64,000 bases of DNA from Perkinsus olseni (taxonomy: Eukaryota > Perkinsozoa > Perkinsida), in contig JABANN010000014.1 of the NCBI GenBank assembly GCA_013115125.1, forward strand, positions 1 through 64,000, given 5' to 3'. Position numbers and translations under genes: made by a program. The notes under the pieces are model-generated. The model was given only the letters and a program-made list of their open reading frames with translations, was not told where the DNA came from and did no database searches. How positions within the stretch are numbered: the stretch's first letter is position 1; the number at the start of each line of letters is the position of its first letter. Below, in pieces: positions 44,578-54,470 of the stretch.

Positions 44578-47141
44578 TCACTCAGACGGAAGCGTACGTT
44601 CAGAAATGGTCGCTGCATTGGCGTCCTCGCAGACTTTACGGATAATCATCTCCCAATCCAGTTTGGAAGCGAGCTTGGGATACCCAGCTTCCCAGGCGAG
44701 CTCAGAGGCCACACGGCCTCGATTTGACAGCATTACGGGCGACCTGAGACCTCCATACTGCACTCTTAAGGGAGCACTAAGCGTACCGATTAGGTCCTTC
44801 TACTAATGGATTCCACCACAGCCGTTGACGTGCCAGTCGGGCAGCTTGGTGGTGCCTGGTGAGAAGCATGTTGCCGCAGGCAGCCAGTGATAGTGGGCCT
44901 ACGCAGCAGGTCCCCCTTGGGTCCTCGTCCACATCTGAGTGCGGGGATCGCTCATGAGAATCTGGCAGACGGCCGAATGCCCGCGGCAGGCGGCCGCGTG
45001 GAGAGCCGTCATGCAGAACTTCCGGAGCGGGATAGGATCCACCTTCACGTGGTGGGGCCGGTGGGTCTGAGATGAATATTTTAGCGGAGCGAAGCGGAGT
45101 AGGACAGCTACTTCTGCTGCAATGGAGGTATCCTTATTGGGTGGAGAAGGAGAACTAACCATGGCAGAAGGGTCTGCGCCCCAGTCCAGCATGGCTTCCA
45201 CCGCGATTCGAGATCCCGACGCGGAGGCAGCAACGAGATGCCAGTCCAACATCTGCTGTTCCTCGGGTGTGCGGTCTGAGGGCAAGAGCTGCAGGGACCA
45301 TCCGATCGATATCCCCGAGGCGTCGAGAGTGAAGCGAAAAGCTGGCAGCAGAAGCTGAACGACGGTCCCATCGAGTACATGGGCAATTGGGTGCTCTGAA
45401 CTCTCTCCACAAAGCTGCCATTAAGAGCTCAGTGTTGTTATTGGAGGCTGCATATCGTAGACTGTGGAGGCCCCCTAAGGAAGAGAGTCGGACGAGTAGC
45501 CCGACTTTATCCCCACCTTGACGCTGGAGTAGACTGTAGACCTTGCCCTTCCGAGGGCACAGATCGAGCGGACGCATCCCCTCACAGTCATCCGCGTTGA
45601 TATCACAACCAGCAGCTAGAAGGGCATCAACCTGAGAACAGCAGAACGGGCGGTAGAATGTGGAATGATGTCGCGCGCCACGAAATTCACCGCATCATAC
45701 GAAGAGGCAATGCCAGCAAGGGAGGCGACTCACACAGTCGCACACTCCAGCAGAGGCGGCCATGTGGAGGAGGAAGTGCAGGCAGGTGGGGAGGGGAGAG
45801 GGGCTATGGTCGAGGAGTTGTGTGAACATGGATCTGAAAGGGGCACAGATCGACTGATGCTGCATCAGCTCCCCTGGATGGAGGAAAGGGCCGAGTGTCG
45901 AATCGACACTGTCGAATAATATTACGATTCTTTCCGGTCGATGGCCCAGGTGAGAGACTGAACTGATGGTTCAGCACCCGCCCCGAGGAGGATGTCCAGT
46001 ATGCTCCTGATCAATAGCAGTCATCACCGTACACAGCACCGTCAACCTCCTCACCCTCGGCCTGTACAGATGGCCAAGCTGAGGGGGTCCATGATGCTGG
46101 CAGTGTGCTGGTGTGCGCCGTTGGCTGAGAGCTCTACCGGTATTGAGGTCATCGCCCCGAGGTCAACACCCGACCGGCCTGTCAGGGGAGAGTGAAACAG
46201 TGGTCGTCGAGCTAGGAGGTCTTACTGAGGATTCCGACGGCCCGATCGTCGCCTCGGTAGACTGCGGCCATGAGGGCCTCGACCGTCAGCTTAGTAACTC
46301 GGCACACGGAAGGGCCCTAGAAGGGAGACCAAGCGTGGCAAGGGAGGGAGTCCATTGGCGACCTACAGCCCAGACGACATGGCCAGCGAGACCATACAGC
46401 CTTTCATCGATGAGAATGTCGAGCAAGGCGCGGCCATTGGCGTCCTCCGCAGCCCAGACCTGACGAGGGCGATCGGATGGGCGGGAGGTCAGGTGATGGT
46501 CCTGACCTGTCGAGGCTCTAGTGCGACCCTGAGGACCAGGGCTCCCATGGCCAGCCGACTAGACTTGGCCATCAGAGCCAGCTCGACGATGGATGTGCAG
46601 CGGCCCAGCCATTGTGGATAGTCTAGCGCTCTAGCGGTCTCTGAGAAACAGTATTGAGGAAGGTCCGAGCGGCTGCGGACGGCAGTGTGATTGCCGGTCC
46701 CGAATCGACGAAGAGCGGATGGAGCGGTACGGTATCTTTACGCACTGGGTTAGAGAATATCTAACTGAAATCTCCTAGCCCAGGGCGTTCTAGTATGCAT
46801 TTTTCCATAGCGTTCAGACGACAAGGTTGATTGATGAGCCTCGGAGAGCACAGCAGTACCCAAAACTGTTAACCGCGCTGAGAGCGATGCCCGAGGAGGA
46901 AGAGGTGTCCGTGGGAAAAGCATTTACGCAGAGTTTGGAAGGCACTACCAGCCATCAGCCGAGACCAGTCCCTGGTCAATCGACAACACCGTGCCAGGTT
47001 GGCCCAGTCATCCACGCTAAGGTGACCCCATACTAGACTGCCAAAGGCCGTCACGTCTAGGAAATGCAGCCTGCAGGCGAGAGGCCCCTCAGCAGGTGAG
47101 ATAGTCGGAGAACGGCCAAAACCATTAGAAACGAAGGACAT
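44578..47141 (-). CDS. F-box/ankyrin-repeat-like protein
   Basis: Minus strand, multi-exon, assembled from blocks. The N-terminal exon (46869-47141) contains an F-box-like segment, FLDVTAFGSLVWGHLSVDDW then ANLARCCRLTRDWSRL. Next come SIVELALMAKSSRLAMGALV and ANGRALLDILIDERLYGLAG. Ankyrin-type units follow: CDINADDCEGMRPLDLCPRK, LHSLRYAASNNNTELLMAAL, SGSRIAVEAMLDWGADPSAM and MTALHAAACRGHSAVCQILM. The last exon ends GRVASELAWEAGYPKLASKL and stops at 44578. F-box plus repeat proteins recruit substrates to SCF ubiquitin ligases; this would be the inferred role. Exon linkage over 2.5 kb is not proven, so two adjacent genes cannot be excluded. Confidence 0.5.
45672..45687. repeat. Inverted copy of the 16-mer AATTTCGTGGCGCGCG
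   Basis: Reads CGCGCGCCACGAAATT, the reverse complement of 41233-41248. It lies in a non-coding-looking part of the F-box/ankyrin locus. Confidence 0.6.
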
Positions 47142-47579
47142 GAGTTGTCAACTACGCAGTCGGCGTGGCGTTGCAGTGCTGATTGCTTTCATGGCGTCCG
47201 CTCAGATTCGCCTTTAGTAGAGGTATCATGCTTCCCCGCCAGTGGCCGAGCCACAGGAGGGGAGTCCAAAATATTCGATTTCTCATCATACAGTGTGCGC
47301 CCTAGGCCACAGGAAACCCCCTTCCCAGTATAGACAACCCAACACACAGGGGCCAGTAAGAAGCGTTCGTTGATGATTTTCGGTATCAATCGCAACAGCA
47401 GCAGCAGCAGGAGCTAATGGATGGGCGGTCGCTTTGTGTGCTGCTGCTGTCTCCTCAAAAAATAACCTCAAGAAGATGAGTCAAGCAGTGATGAATGGTA
47501 CGCGTGGTTGAAGCTAATTCCGCCGGTGCGGCTTTAAATAGGATGCCACGACGACTTCCCCTACCATCTGTCCCCCTCC
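47142..47579. other. Intergenic region
   Basis: About 440 bases between the 5' end of the F-box/ankyrin gene and the 3' end of ATG4. No gene is supported; a short CAG-repeat run (AACAGCAGCAGCAGCAGGAG) lies near 47395-47414. Confidence 0.4.
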
Positions 47580-49421
47580 TCATAGTACTATGACCCGATC
47601 TGTGGAGGTCTGGGAGCTCGTAGCCGAGAAGGAGCTCAGGGCCGTCCCCGGCATGCAGACTTGGATGAAACCATCTTTCATTCGGTCCAACTCCGCCGAC
47701 AACTCCTCCAGATCAGTCTGGTCCTTGACATAGAAGCCAACCGCCAGGGAAGGGTTGAGCCTGTTAGGCTGCAGCCTAGAGGGGTCCACGCTGTTCTTAA
47801 AACTGATACCCTGTGCCTCCACCACTGCCGACTGGACGAAATGTGGATCGATGCTGAGGAGGTCCACGAGCGTGTGGCGACGGCCACCTCCCCAGCCCCC
47901 TGGCGGCGGAGCGTAGGTGTCCCTCTCAGCGACTCCCACTATGTAGTGTGCCCTGGTCGACTGGCCTCCAATGACTCCGATACACCAAGGGAGCTTCAAG
48001 TACTCGCCCACGACTCTGGCGCTGTCGGCATCGATCTGATCGCCATCAGTAAGCCGCACTGGGAAGAGCAGGAGCACACCCCTCGACCACTCCTCGGCCA
48101 TGCCGTCGGCATCCTCAGCACTGGGCGAGGTCATCGAGGATGTTGGGCAGTCGTGCCAGGTGTCGCTGCAAGCACTGGAGTCGACCTCCATGCCATCCAC
48201 CTCGTAGTCACGACATTCATCAGTCGATGACTCGCCCAAAAAACCGACCATTACGAAGTGGCTGGGACTGGACACGTCCTCACCCGTACGACTTCTCATT
48301 ACTGTTGCGTCGCTGGGGGACAGGACGGCCCACTCATGACCCCGAGACCCGAGACTCCAGGAACGCTTGCGGCGACCGACAGAAGTGTCGGAGGCTGAGG
48401 AGGTCGGCGACCCAGCAGCACTACCTCCCCTTCGTGGTGAACCCTCCACCGCTACTATTTCCATGGTGACTCGGCGAAGGTCCGGCGTCGAGGATCGGCG
48501 GCCAGCCGAGGCAGCCCTGACGTCCTCAGGTTTGAGCAGGCCATCGTGGTCTACATAGACGGCGAGGCCGAGGTGACACAAGGAGGGAGTTGTGGTCAAG
48601 TGATGGACGACATCGCAGACCCTTGCCGGGCCGAACCATTGACCGGGCTCGCTGTAAGACATGAAGGCATGGATGGAGAAGGGCCGATCAAAACGATCTT
48701 CGAACAACCTGAGAGAGACAGCCTGAGGCCATGAAGGCTACTACCACACGCCCACCTCAACAGCTTCGTCTCGTCGACAGTCACTCCATCGGACGGCTGG
48801 TGCTGACCCCTGCTGATAAGGTCGTCCGTGGAGGGCAGCCGAGCGCCGCCTGAGGCAGCAGCATAGAGTAACACTGGTGCCGAGTCAGGTCGTACTCGAG
48901 TCCAGTCCGTGATGCCTCTTGAGTGCTACTAGCAGCAGCATCTGGGCCGACCTGATGGTGCATCCCCAGCCAGTGTCACAGTGGAACTCGAGATGCTTGT
49001 TTTGGTTGTACAGAGGGGTCTCGAAGTTCTTCCGGTAGGTCATCCGACGGATGCCGCGCCACACAGTGTAGAAGTCTGCTGTCGATCTAGACTGGCGACC
49101 GAGCAGCCACGCCCGTTGATCTGAGGGGACGCCGCTCCATTGTGGGGCGTGGGAGGCCGGCTCACCTGGATCTCGTACGACGACAGGCTCGGTGCCGTAG
49201 GCGTTGGCCAGGTGCTCCTGCAGGTTGTGCCCCCAACCCTTGAAGGCTGCCTTGGTATCGCTAACTAGCTGTTCCATGGTTACTGATGCTGCACCGCTGG
49301 CGGAGGACACGAAGCCGAGGCCAGCCGGTATGCTAGGGGACGACGACGAGGAGGATGATGATGAAGATGAGGAGGTGAGGGACCCCACCAGGCCGCGCAT
49401 CATCGTGAGGGTTGGAGTCAA
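47580..49421 (-). CDS. ATG4: Autophagy cysteine protease ATG4
   Basis: Exons are the complement of 48896-49421, 48756-48849 and 47580-48708. ATG4 (peptidase C54) cleaves the C-terminus of ATG8 and later removes it from phosphatidylethanolamine. The N-terminus has a 14-residue Ser run. The catalytic Cys lies in FHCDTGWGCTIRSAQMLL (Cys 154 in this reading). FSIHAFM and PGQWFGPARVCDVV match the family's FSIH...WFGPS block. LLLFPVRLTDGDQI, CIGVIGGQSTRAHYIVG (IIGGKPxxAHYFVG) and the catalytic Asp-His pair in LLSIDPHFVQ follow. SLAVGFYVKDQTDLEEL corresponds to the conserved ALGFxCxxExDF. About 90 residues of low-complexity insert separate the two halves. Splice junctions are all GT-AG and in frame. 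Confidence 0.9.
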
Positions 49422-49719
49422 GCGGCGACGCTGGAACAGATGACAGTACCCTAGGTCGAAGACAACACGTGTCGATTGAGCACAAGAAAAGGCGTTCTCA
49501 TGGCCACGCTAGCCTTGTCGATAAGGAACCCTCTATGAGTCGCTGGAGGGACTCCTCACTGCTTAGGCCAGGATCGGTTGCCGATCTCGGTGCTTGCTGG
49601 CGGTCCCGCTGTGCGGCTAGGGTCCTGGAAAGCTTGTCACGGTCGGCAATAGCATGATCTACTCTGCTGTGCAAAAACCTGCAGAAGCCCTACCACCTTC
49701 CCTTCGCCGTCCCTAAGTA
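49422..49719. other. Intergenic region
   Basis: About 300 bases between the ATG4 start and the OPA3 stop on the same strand; no gene is supported. Confidence 0.4.
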
Positions 49720-50320
49720 CTACTCTATGTGGTCCTCCAGTCGCTTTAGCCGACGCTCTCTCTCGGCTACATCTCGCAGGCTCTGGGCCTCCTTATCCTC
49801 CCTTTGAAGCCTCTTGAGCATGTCCTGTTCCCGATCCTTCTTCCTGACCACCATCATTCGTGCTGCCAGAGGACGACCTTGCCTTCCCCTACGCTGCCCT
49901 CTGGTATTCGCTAATTATGATTAGTGTGGTGACACCAAAAACGAAGGACTCCCCGATGAAGGTGGCACCCCAGTCGAGTGCCGCGGCCTCCTTTAAGGGA
50001 GGTATGGCTCGGCGCGTCTTGTTGTTCTCAGCCACCTGATCATGACGATCTCCGGGCAGGGCAGGGTGACGCCTAGCCCCGTATCACCCTTGTTATCCGT
50101 CGGCTGAGTATGTTGAGGGCCTGCCCCAGGGCGACAGTCTTCCCTCGCCAGAAGTCGTCAGTCCGTGCCAACGACTGGATACGGCTGGACACTGGCTTGG
50201 CCAGGGTCTTCATCAGCGCTCCTGGAAGGGGATGATGGGCGAGGGATGGCAAGACGAGGATGGAGCGAGCTTCTGTGTTGTATCACCTCCAACCTTGGCT
50301 GCTGGGAAGATGGGTGACAT
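49720..50320 (-). CDS. OPA3: OPA3-like mitochondrial protein
   Basis: Exon 1 starts at ATG 50318-50320 (MSPIFPAAKVGG) and splices to ALMKTLAKPVSSRIQSLART, which matches the OPA3 KTLAKPVSxRI signature exactly. DDFWRGKTVALGQALNILSR follows (family: FRxRCLVLGQ). After an intron near 50060, LKEAAALDWGATFIGESFVF and GVTTLIIISEYQRAA match the hydrophobic OPA3 core ([24 protein letters not shown]). The tail is a basic coiled coil ending RLKRLEDHIE with TAG at 49720-49722. OPA3 is a mitochondrial membrane-associated protein of incompletely known role; human mutations cause optic atrophy. The gene diverges from the scaffold gene at 50475 with about 154 bp between them. Confidence 0.86.
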
Positions 50321-50474
50321 GAACGAGCAAAGGGATGGCGGATTGTCACTCGTAAATGGAAATGCGCGGCAGCACGACCGTTGAGGAAATGCAAGTGAGC
50401 AAGATTCTCAAGAGACTCTACTCGTTCACTGTTCACGACCACCCTTGCCTGTATTTCTTTGTTATGATGCTTTT
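50321..50474. promoter_or_regulatory. Short divergent intergenic region (putative bidirectional promoter)
   Basis: Only 154 bases separate the start codons of the divergent OPA3 gene (-) and the Gln-Thr scaffold gene (+), so both promoters must share this stretch or overlap it. No specific element is recognised. Confidence 0.4.
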
Positions 50475-53400
50475 ATGGACGGCCCACTGTGTAGCCACCG
50501 GTCTTGCCGCATCGCCTTAGCTCATCGAGAGGCCCAGTTCCTCCGAAGGGTCGAGGGCATCACAGCCCAGCGCCAAAGGGTGGTAATGCGGGCCATGGCC
50601 GACCTGGCTCGGCAGTGCCGTCAGCGTACACTGGCCTTGGCTCTCGACCGGTGGCACTTTGTCGTCACCAGAGGGAAGCTGCAGAGGCTGGGGCTCGTCC
50701 GCGTTGTGTGGGAAAGGTGGTATCGTGAGACCCTTGTTGGTAGAGGGAAGAGGGTCGGGAGGAGGAAGGCGGCTCGGGTACTACGGGCAGCAGTGACGAG
50801 ATTATGTCGTGATAGGCTTAGCGGAGCGATGCACTACTGGTACAGGATGGCCAGGAGTACACACTCCTCAGTACAGACTGACTCTGCGATAAGGGGGGAT
50901 GTTGGTACCCAGACCCCAGCTGTGAGCCTAGCGTCGGCGTCCACTCAGACGCTGCCGCTCTTCCATGCTCAAGTTGGATGCCAAACTCATCGGGTGGTCA
51001 CAGTGAGGAGGGAGGTTCAGACCAGGCCACAGGTGCGGCCCAGTCGTATGACACAGACCAGACTGCACTCTCGAGTGGCCGGGACACAGACTGCCGTGCG
51101 AAGGTTGGTCTCGGCAGGGGTCATCACAGACCGTGTGACGTGCTTGGAAGAGGCAAGCCAGACCCGGATGGTGGATACTGTTGATGGTGGGGTTCAAATA
51201 GAGCTAAAGGTGTCAGAATCGAGCGTCCAGACGACGACGGCCGGTGCTGCAGTAGCGGTAGCGTCCCAAACCGATGAGGATATGGCCCTGCTGGCTGGGA
51301 GTGTCGAGATGGGTCACGCTAGGGATCGAAGGGTCGAGATCGCGCTGGACGTCGGTGTACAGACGGATCTGCCGAGTGATAACGACACCGTCCACGTGAG
51401 AAGCTCCCCCATACTCGTGGCGAAGGGTATGCAAACGGATGATGCAGAGCGGCCAGGGGTCAGCGGTCCGCCCCTAGCTGCTCTTCGCCATGCAGAGGGT
51501 CAGACAGAAGCATGGCCAGTAGCGCTGGAGGGAGTGACAGTCGGGGTACAGACTGATTCTTGGGCTACAGTGGAGGCTGGGACGGTCCATGATGGAATAG
51601 GGCCGCCTGAAGCGACGGGCCCCATCGACCGAGGGGCACAAACCGAACTCCTCAGAGACATGTCGCCTACCTGCTCCACGAGGGTCATCGCCGCGACTCA
51701 GACGGATGATGTGGTGAAGGCTATGGAGACGGTTAGTATCGGCTCGATAGAGTGGGATGATGGGTTGCCCCCTACCGCCAGAGGATCTATTGCGGTCAGC
51801 GCTGAGGTACAACGAAAAGCTCCGGTGCCGCTCGCTTGGAGAGAAGGTTCACCGCTGGAGGCTGTGAGCAACGAAGAAGCGACGAAGGCGGCCCCGGGGC
51901 AGTCCCTGCCTGCTCGTTATCGAGGCCCCCCGCAGCGAGAGGGCAGCGGGAGTGATGTGTCCAGGGATAGTGTAGCGATGGCGGAGGGGACGGCTATGCA
52001 GACGAGTCCTTGCAAGGTCGCCAACATGACCACCCAGACGATGGTGGCGAGCTGGAGGAGTGTTGGCACGGAGACTGAGCGTCCGCTGCCATCCAGGAGA
52101 CACTGGGTAATGGCCATCCGGTGTTTGGTATCTTTGGTTGAAGCTAGGCTACGGTACGGGTATGCCCTGTTGGTGTCTAATAGAGTGGTGTGGGACAACA
52201 AGGAGTTGGCTGGCTTAGTCGTCAGTCTACAGGGGAGAATTGACACCACAACAGCCGCCCTTCGAGATCGGGAGGTCGAGGTGTCACAGCTTAAGCTGGG
52301 CCTTGCTGCGCAAACGGAGGCGGAGGCACAGACCGCCGCAGAGGTGGCAGCGTTGACGGCGAAGTGCGGGGCTTTGGAGGAGAGGTGCGCTTCCCTGTCT
52401 ACTCTGGAGGGGCAGTACGGGGAGTTGGAGGCCAGATGCGAGGCTTTGTTCAATGATAATGTGGAGCTGGCTGGCAGCCTCGAGAAGGCACTAGAGGGTG
52501 TCCATAAGGCGGAAGCAGCGGAGAGGAGAATCGAAGAACTCCAGATCATGCTGGCTGACAAGGTAGTGATAGGTGAACCAGTGGGGGGCCGCTGACGTAG
52601 CGTTTTGTGGTAGAGGGACAAGGCTAGGGAGGAGGTGAGGAGTCCCAGTAATGAGGAGTCCCTGGATGACAGCACCACAGTTGGCATACAGGAGCAGCTG
52701 GACGCGTACATGGAGCTGCTGGTGGACCTCACTAACAAGCTCGACAGGTAGGATGGCAGGGAGGGTAGTGCCGATGATGATGATTGTTAGAAGTGAGGAG
52801 GAGAAGAAGGTGAAAGAGGAGGAGTTAGATGCTTTAAAGGGCCGCTATGAACTCCTACTGGCAGGACGCAGTTCGACCGGCGGATGACGCCCTTGACGAT
52901 GGTGGTGGTAGGCTCTGTATCTTTGTTGTTAACCCTCACACTGACAGTATTCATCACTATTGTTCCCCTGTGCATGTTATATCTTAACATGTTTCCATCA
53001 CCGCCAAGTTACAGTTGCCTGCTTGGTGTTCTCAATAGCCCTACTAAGTGCATGCGAAGCTCATGATGATACGCCGGCTGCGGTCAGGCTGGCAGATGGC
53101 ATCAGCGCTTGAGGGTCGGATAAAAAGGAAACCCTGGGATGATATAAGAGCTGACTACATTACGGACATGCTGCCGAGGTCGACGGTAGGTCAGGGCGGC
53201 TAGCCATGGTTGTGGAGCAGGGAACTATCAGCTGGCTGCTCAAGGCCTCGAGCCCGCCCTGGAGCAGATGGAGGAGGAGCTCTCCGAGATGACGCGGCTT
53301 GTCGAGTGAGTGGAGGGGTATAGGACAGTGGAGAGGCTCGTTGAGTGTCTGGTAGGGATAATGGAGGGAAGAGGCTATCTATTCCGACGGGGCGGGATGC

Positions 53401-54195
53401 TCCCCAGCGGCTACTCAGCAGATGGGGGACTGCCGGGGCCAAGTGGGTTTGTCCTTCATTCCGGCGCAACCTTCAACTGTGAGTGAGTTCAGGATAATAG
53501 ATGGGGATGCTCGAGAGGATGGGCGAAGAAAGGGGAATCTTGGCTCTGTGGGGTAGGCGGGGACCGTCGTTATCGTAATAAGGGCTGATCCTCAGGGAGC
53601 ACTTCCTTGCGGGCGAAGGGCGGCAGGAATCCGAGGGTGCCGCCTTGCCTGCTGTGGGCAGGATGAGCGGTGCATCAGAGCTCACACCTAGAGGGCCGGT
53701 GAGGTCTGAGGGAGAGCTGTTGGATGCTGCACGGCTGTCGTAGGGCGCTTTGGCTGAGATGCCAACGGCTCCGAGTGAGGTGATGAACCCAGTGACGCGG
53801 CAGAGGGCACGGCGGCGGGTGAGGACTCAAGCCCTAATACAGGTAGTGAGGGCTTTCAGAGCGTGATAAGTGCTAACCCTGGACTCAGCATTATGTGGCG
53901 CAGCTACTGCTGTGTGCGTCTGAGGAGGAGAAAAGGGAGCTCTTGGACGGCGCCGACATACAGATCGAAGGGGTGGACTCGGAGAGCCCTCGTTCGTGAG
54001 TCCTCGTGCCGCTATTCACTCACCGCTGCACTTGGGCCGACTCCCTGCAGTCCTCACACGATATACTATTCTCTATCGCCTTTGGAGGAAGAGAATGTCG
54101 AGGGCATCCAGCGGCGGATGGAGACCCTAGCCCCGATGCTACAGCGCCGGATAGCAGACAAGCTCACCATCGGCCTGTGTCCACCTCTAGTGTAG
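50475..54195 (+). CDS. Coiled-coil scaffold with Trp repeats and a Gln-Thr (LC8-like) motif array
   Basis: The first exon is long (ATG 50475 to about 52590); the frame opens earlier but ATG 50475 (MDGPLCSHRSCRIALAHREA) is the first Met. Residues about 55-125 hold Trp-centred helices (ALDRWHFVVTRGKLQRL; VVWERWYRETL; MHYWYRMAR) like Sfi1/POC5 centrin-binding repeats. The next 400 residues carry 18 Gln-Thr motifs such as SVQTD, GTQTP, STQTL, MTQTR, GVQTD, ATQTD and TTQTM, the form bound by dynein light chain LC8. A coiled coil with two more follows (LKLGLAAQTEAEAQTAAEVA). Downstream exons to about 54195 encode further coiled coil (EEEKKVKEEELDALKGRYEL; ALEQMEEELSEMTRLVE; NVEGIQRRMETLAPMLQRR). 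A centrosomal or axonemal scaffold is inferred. Whether all 3' exons belong to it is uncertain. Confidence 0.62.
50868..52065 (+). repeat. Array of 18 Gln-Thr peptide motifs
   Basis: Within the scaffold exon, the codon pair for Gln-Thr recurs 18 times with spacing of roughly 8-50 residues and divergent linkers. The flanks favour V or T before and D, E or A after. Linker divergence argues for selection on the short motif rather than recent DNA duplication. Confidence 0.75.
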
Positions 54196-54470
54196 TCAGC
54201 GGTCGTCCGTGATGGGAGCTGGGCGATCCGAGTCCTTAGGTTCGTACCAGTCGGTCGTGCCGAGGAGGGACGCGGCATCTTGAGGAAGAGTCGAGAGCGA
54301 GCGAGAGAGATGGCGATCGACTTGCAGAAGAACTTCACGAGGGAGATGAACTGGCGACGGATACGGACCAATTGAAGCATGTTTCTGTTGAAGCGTTTCC
54401 AACTAGGAGTATCTTTGATTTTGTCAATAGCGTGAGTGGCCTCTCAGCACGCATTCTCCGTCTTAATGTG

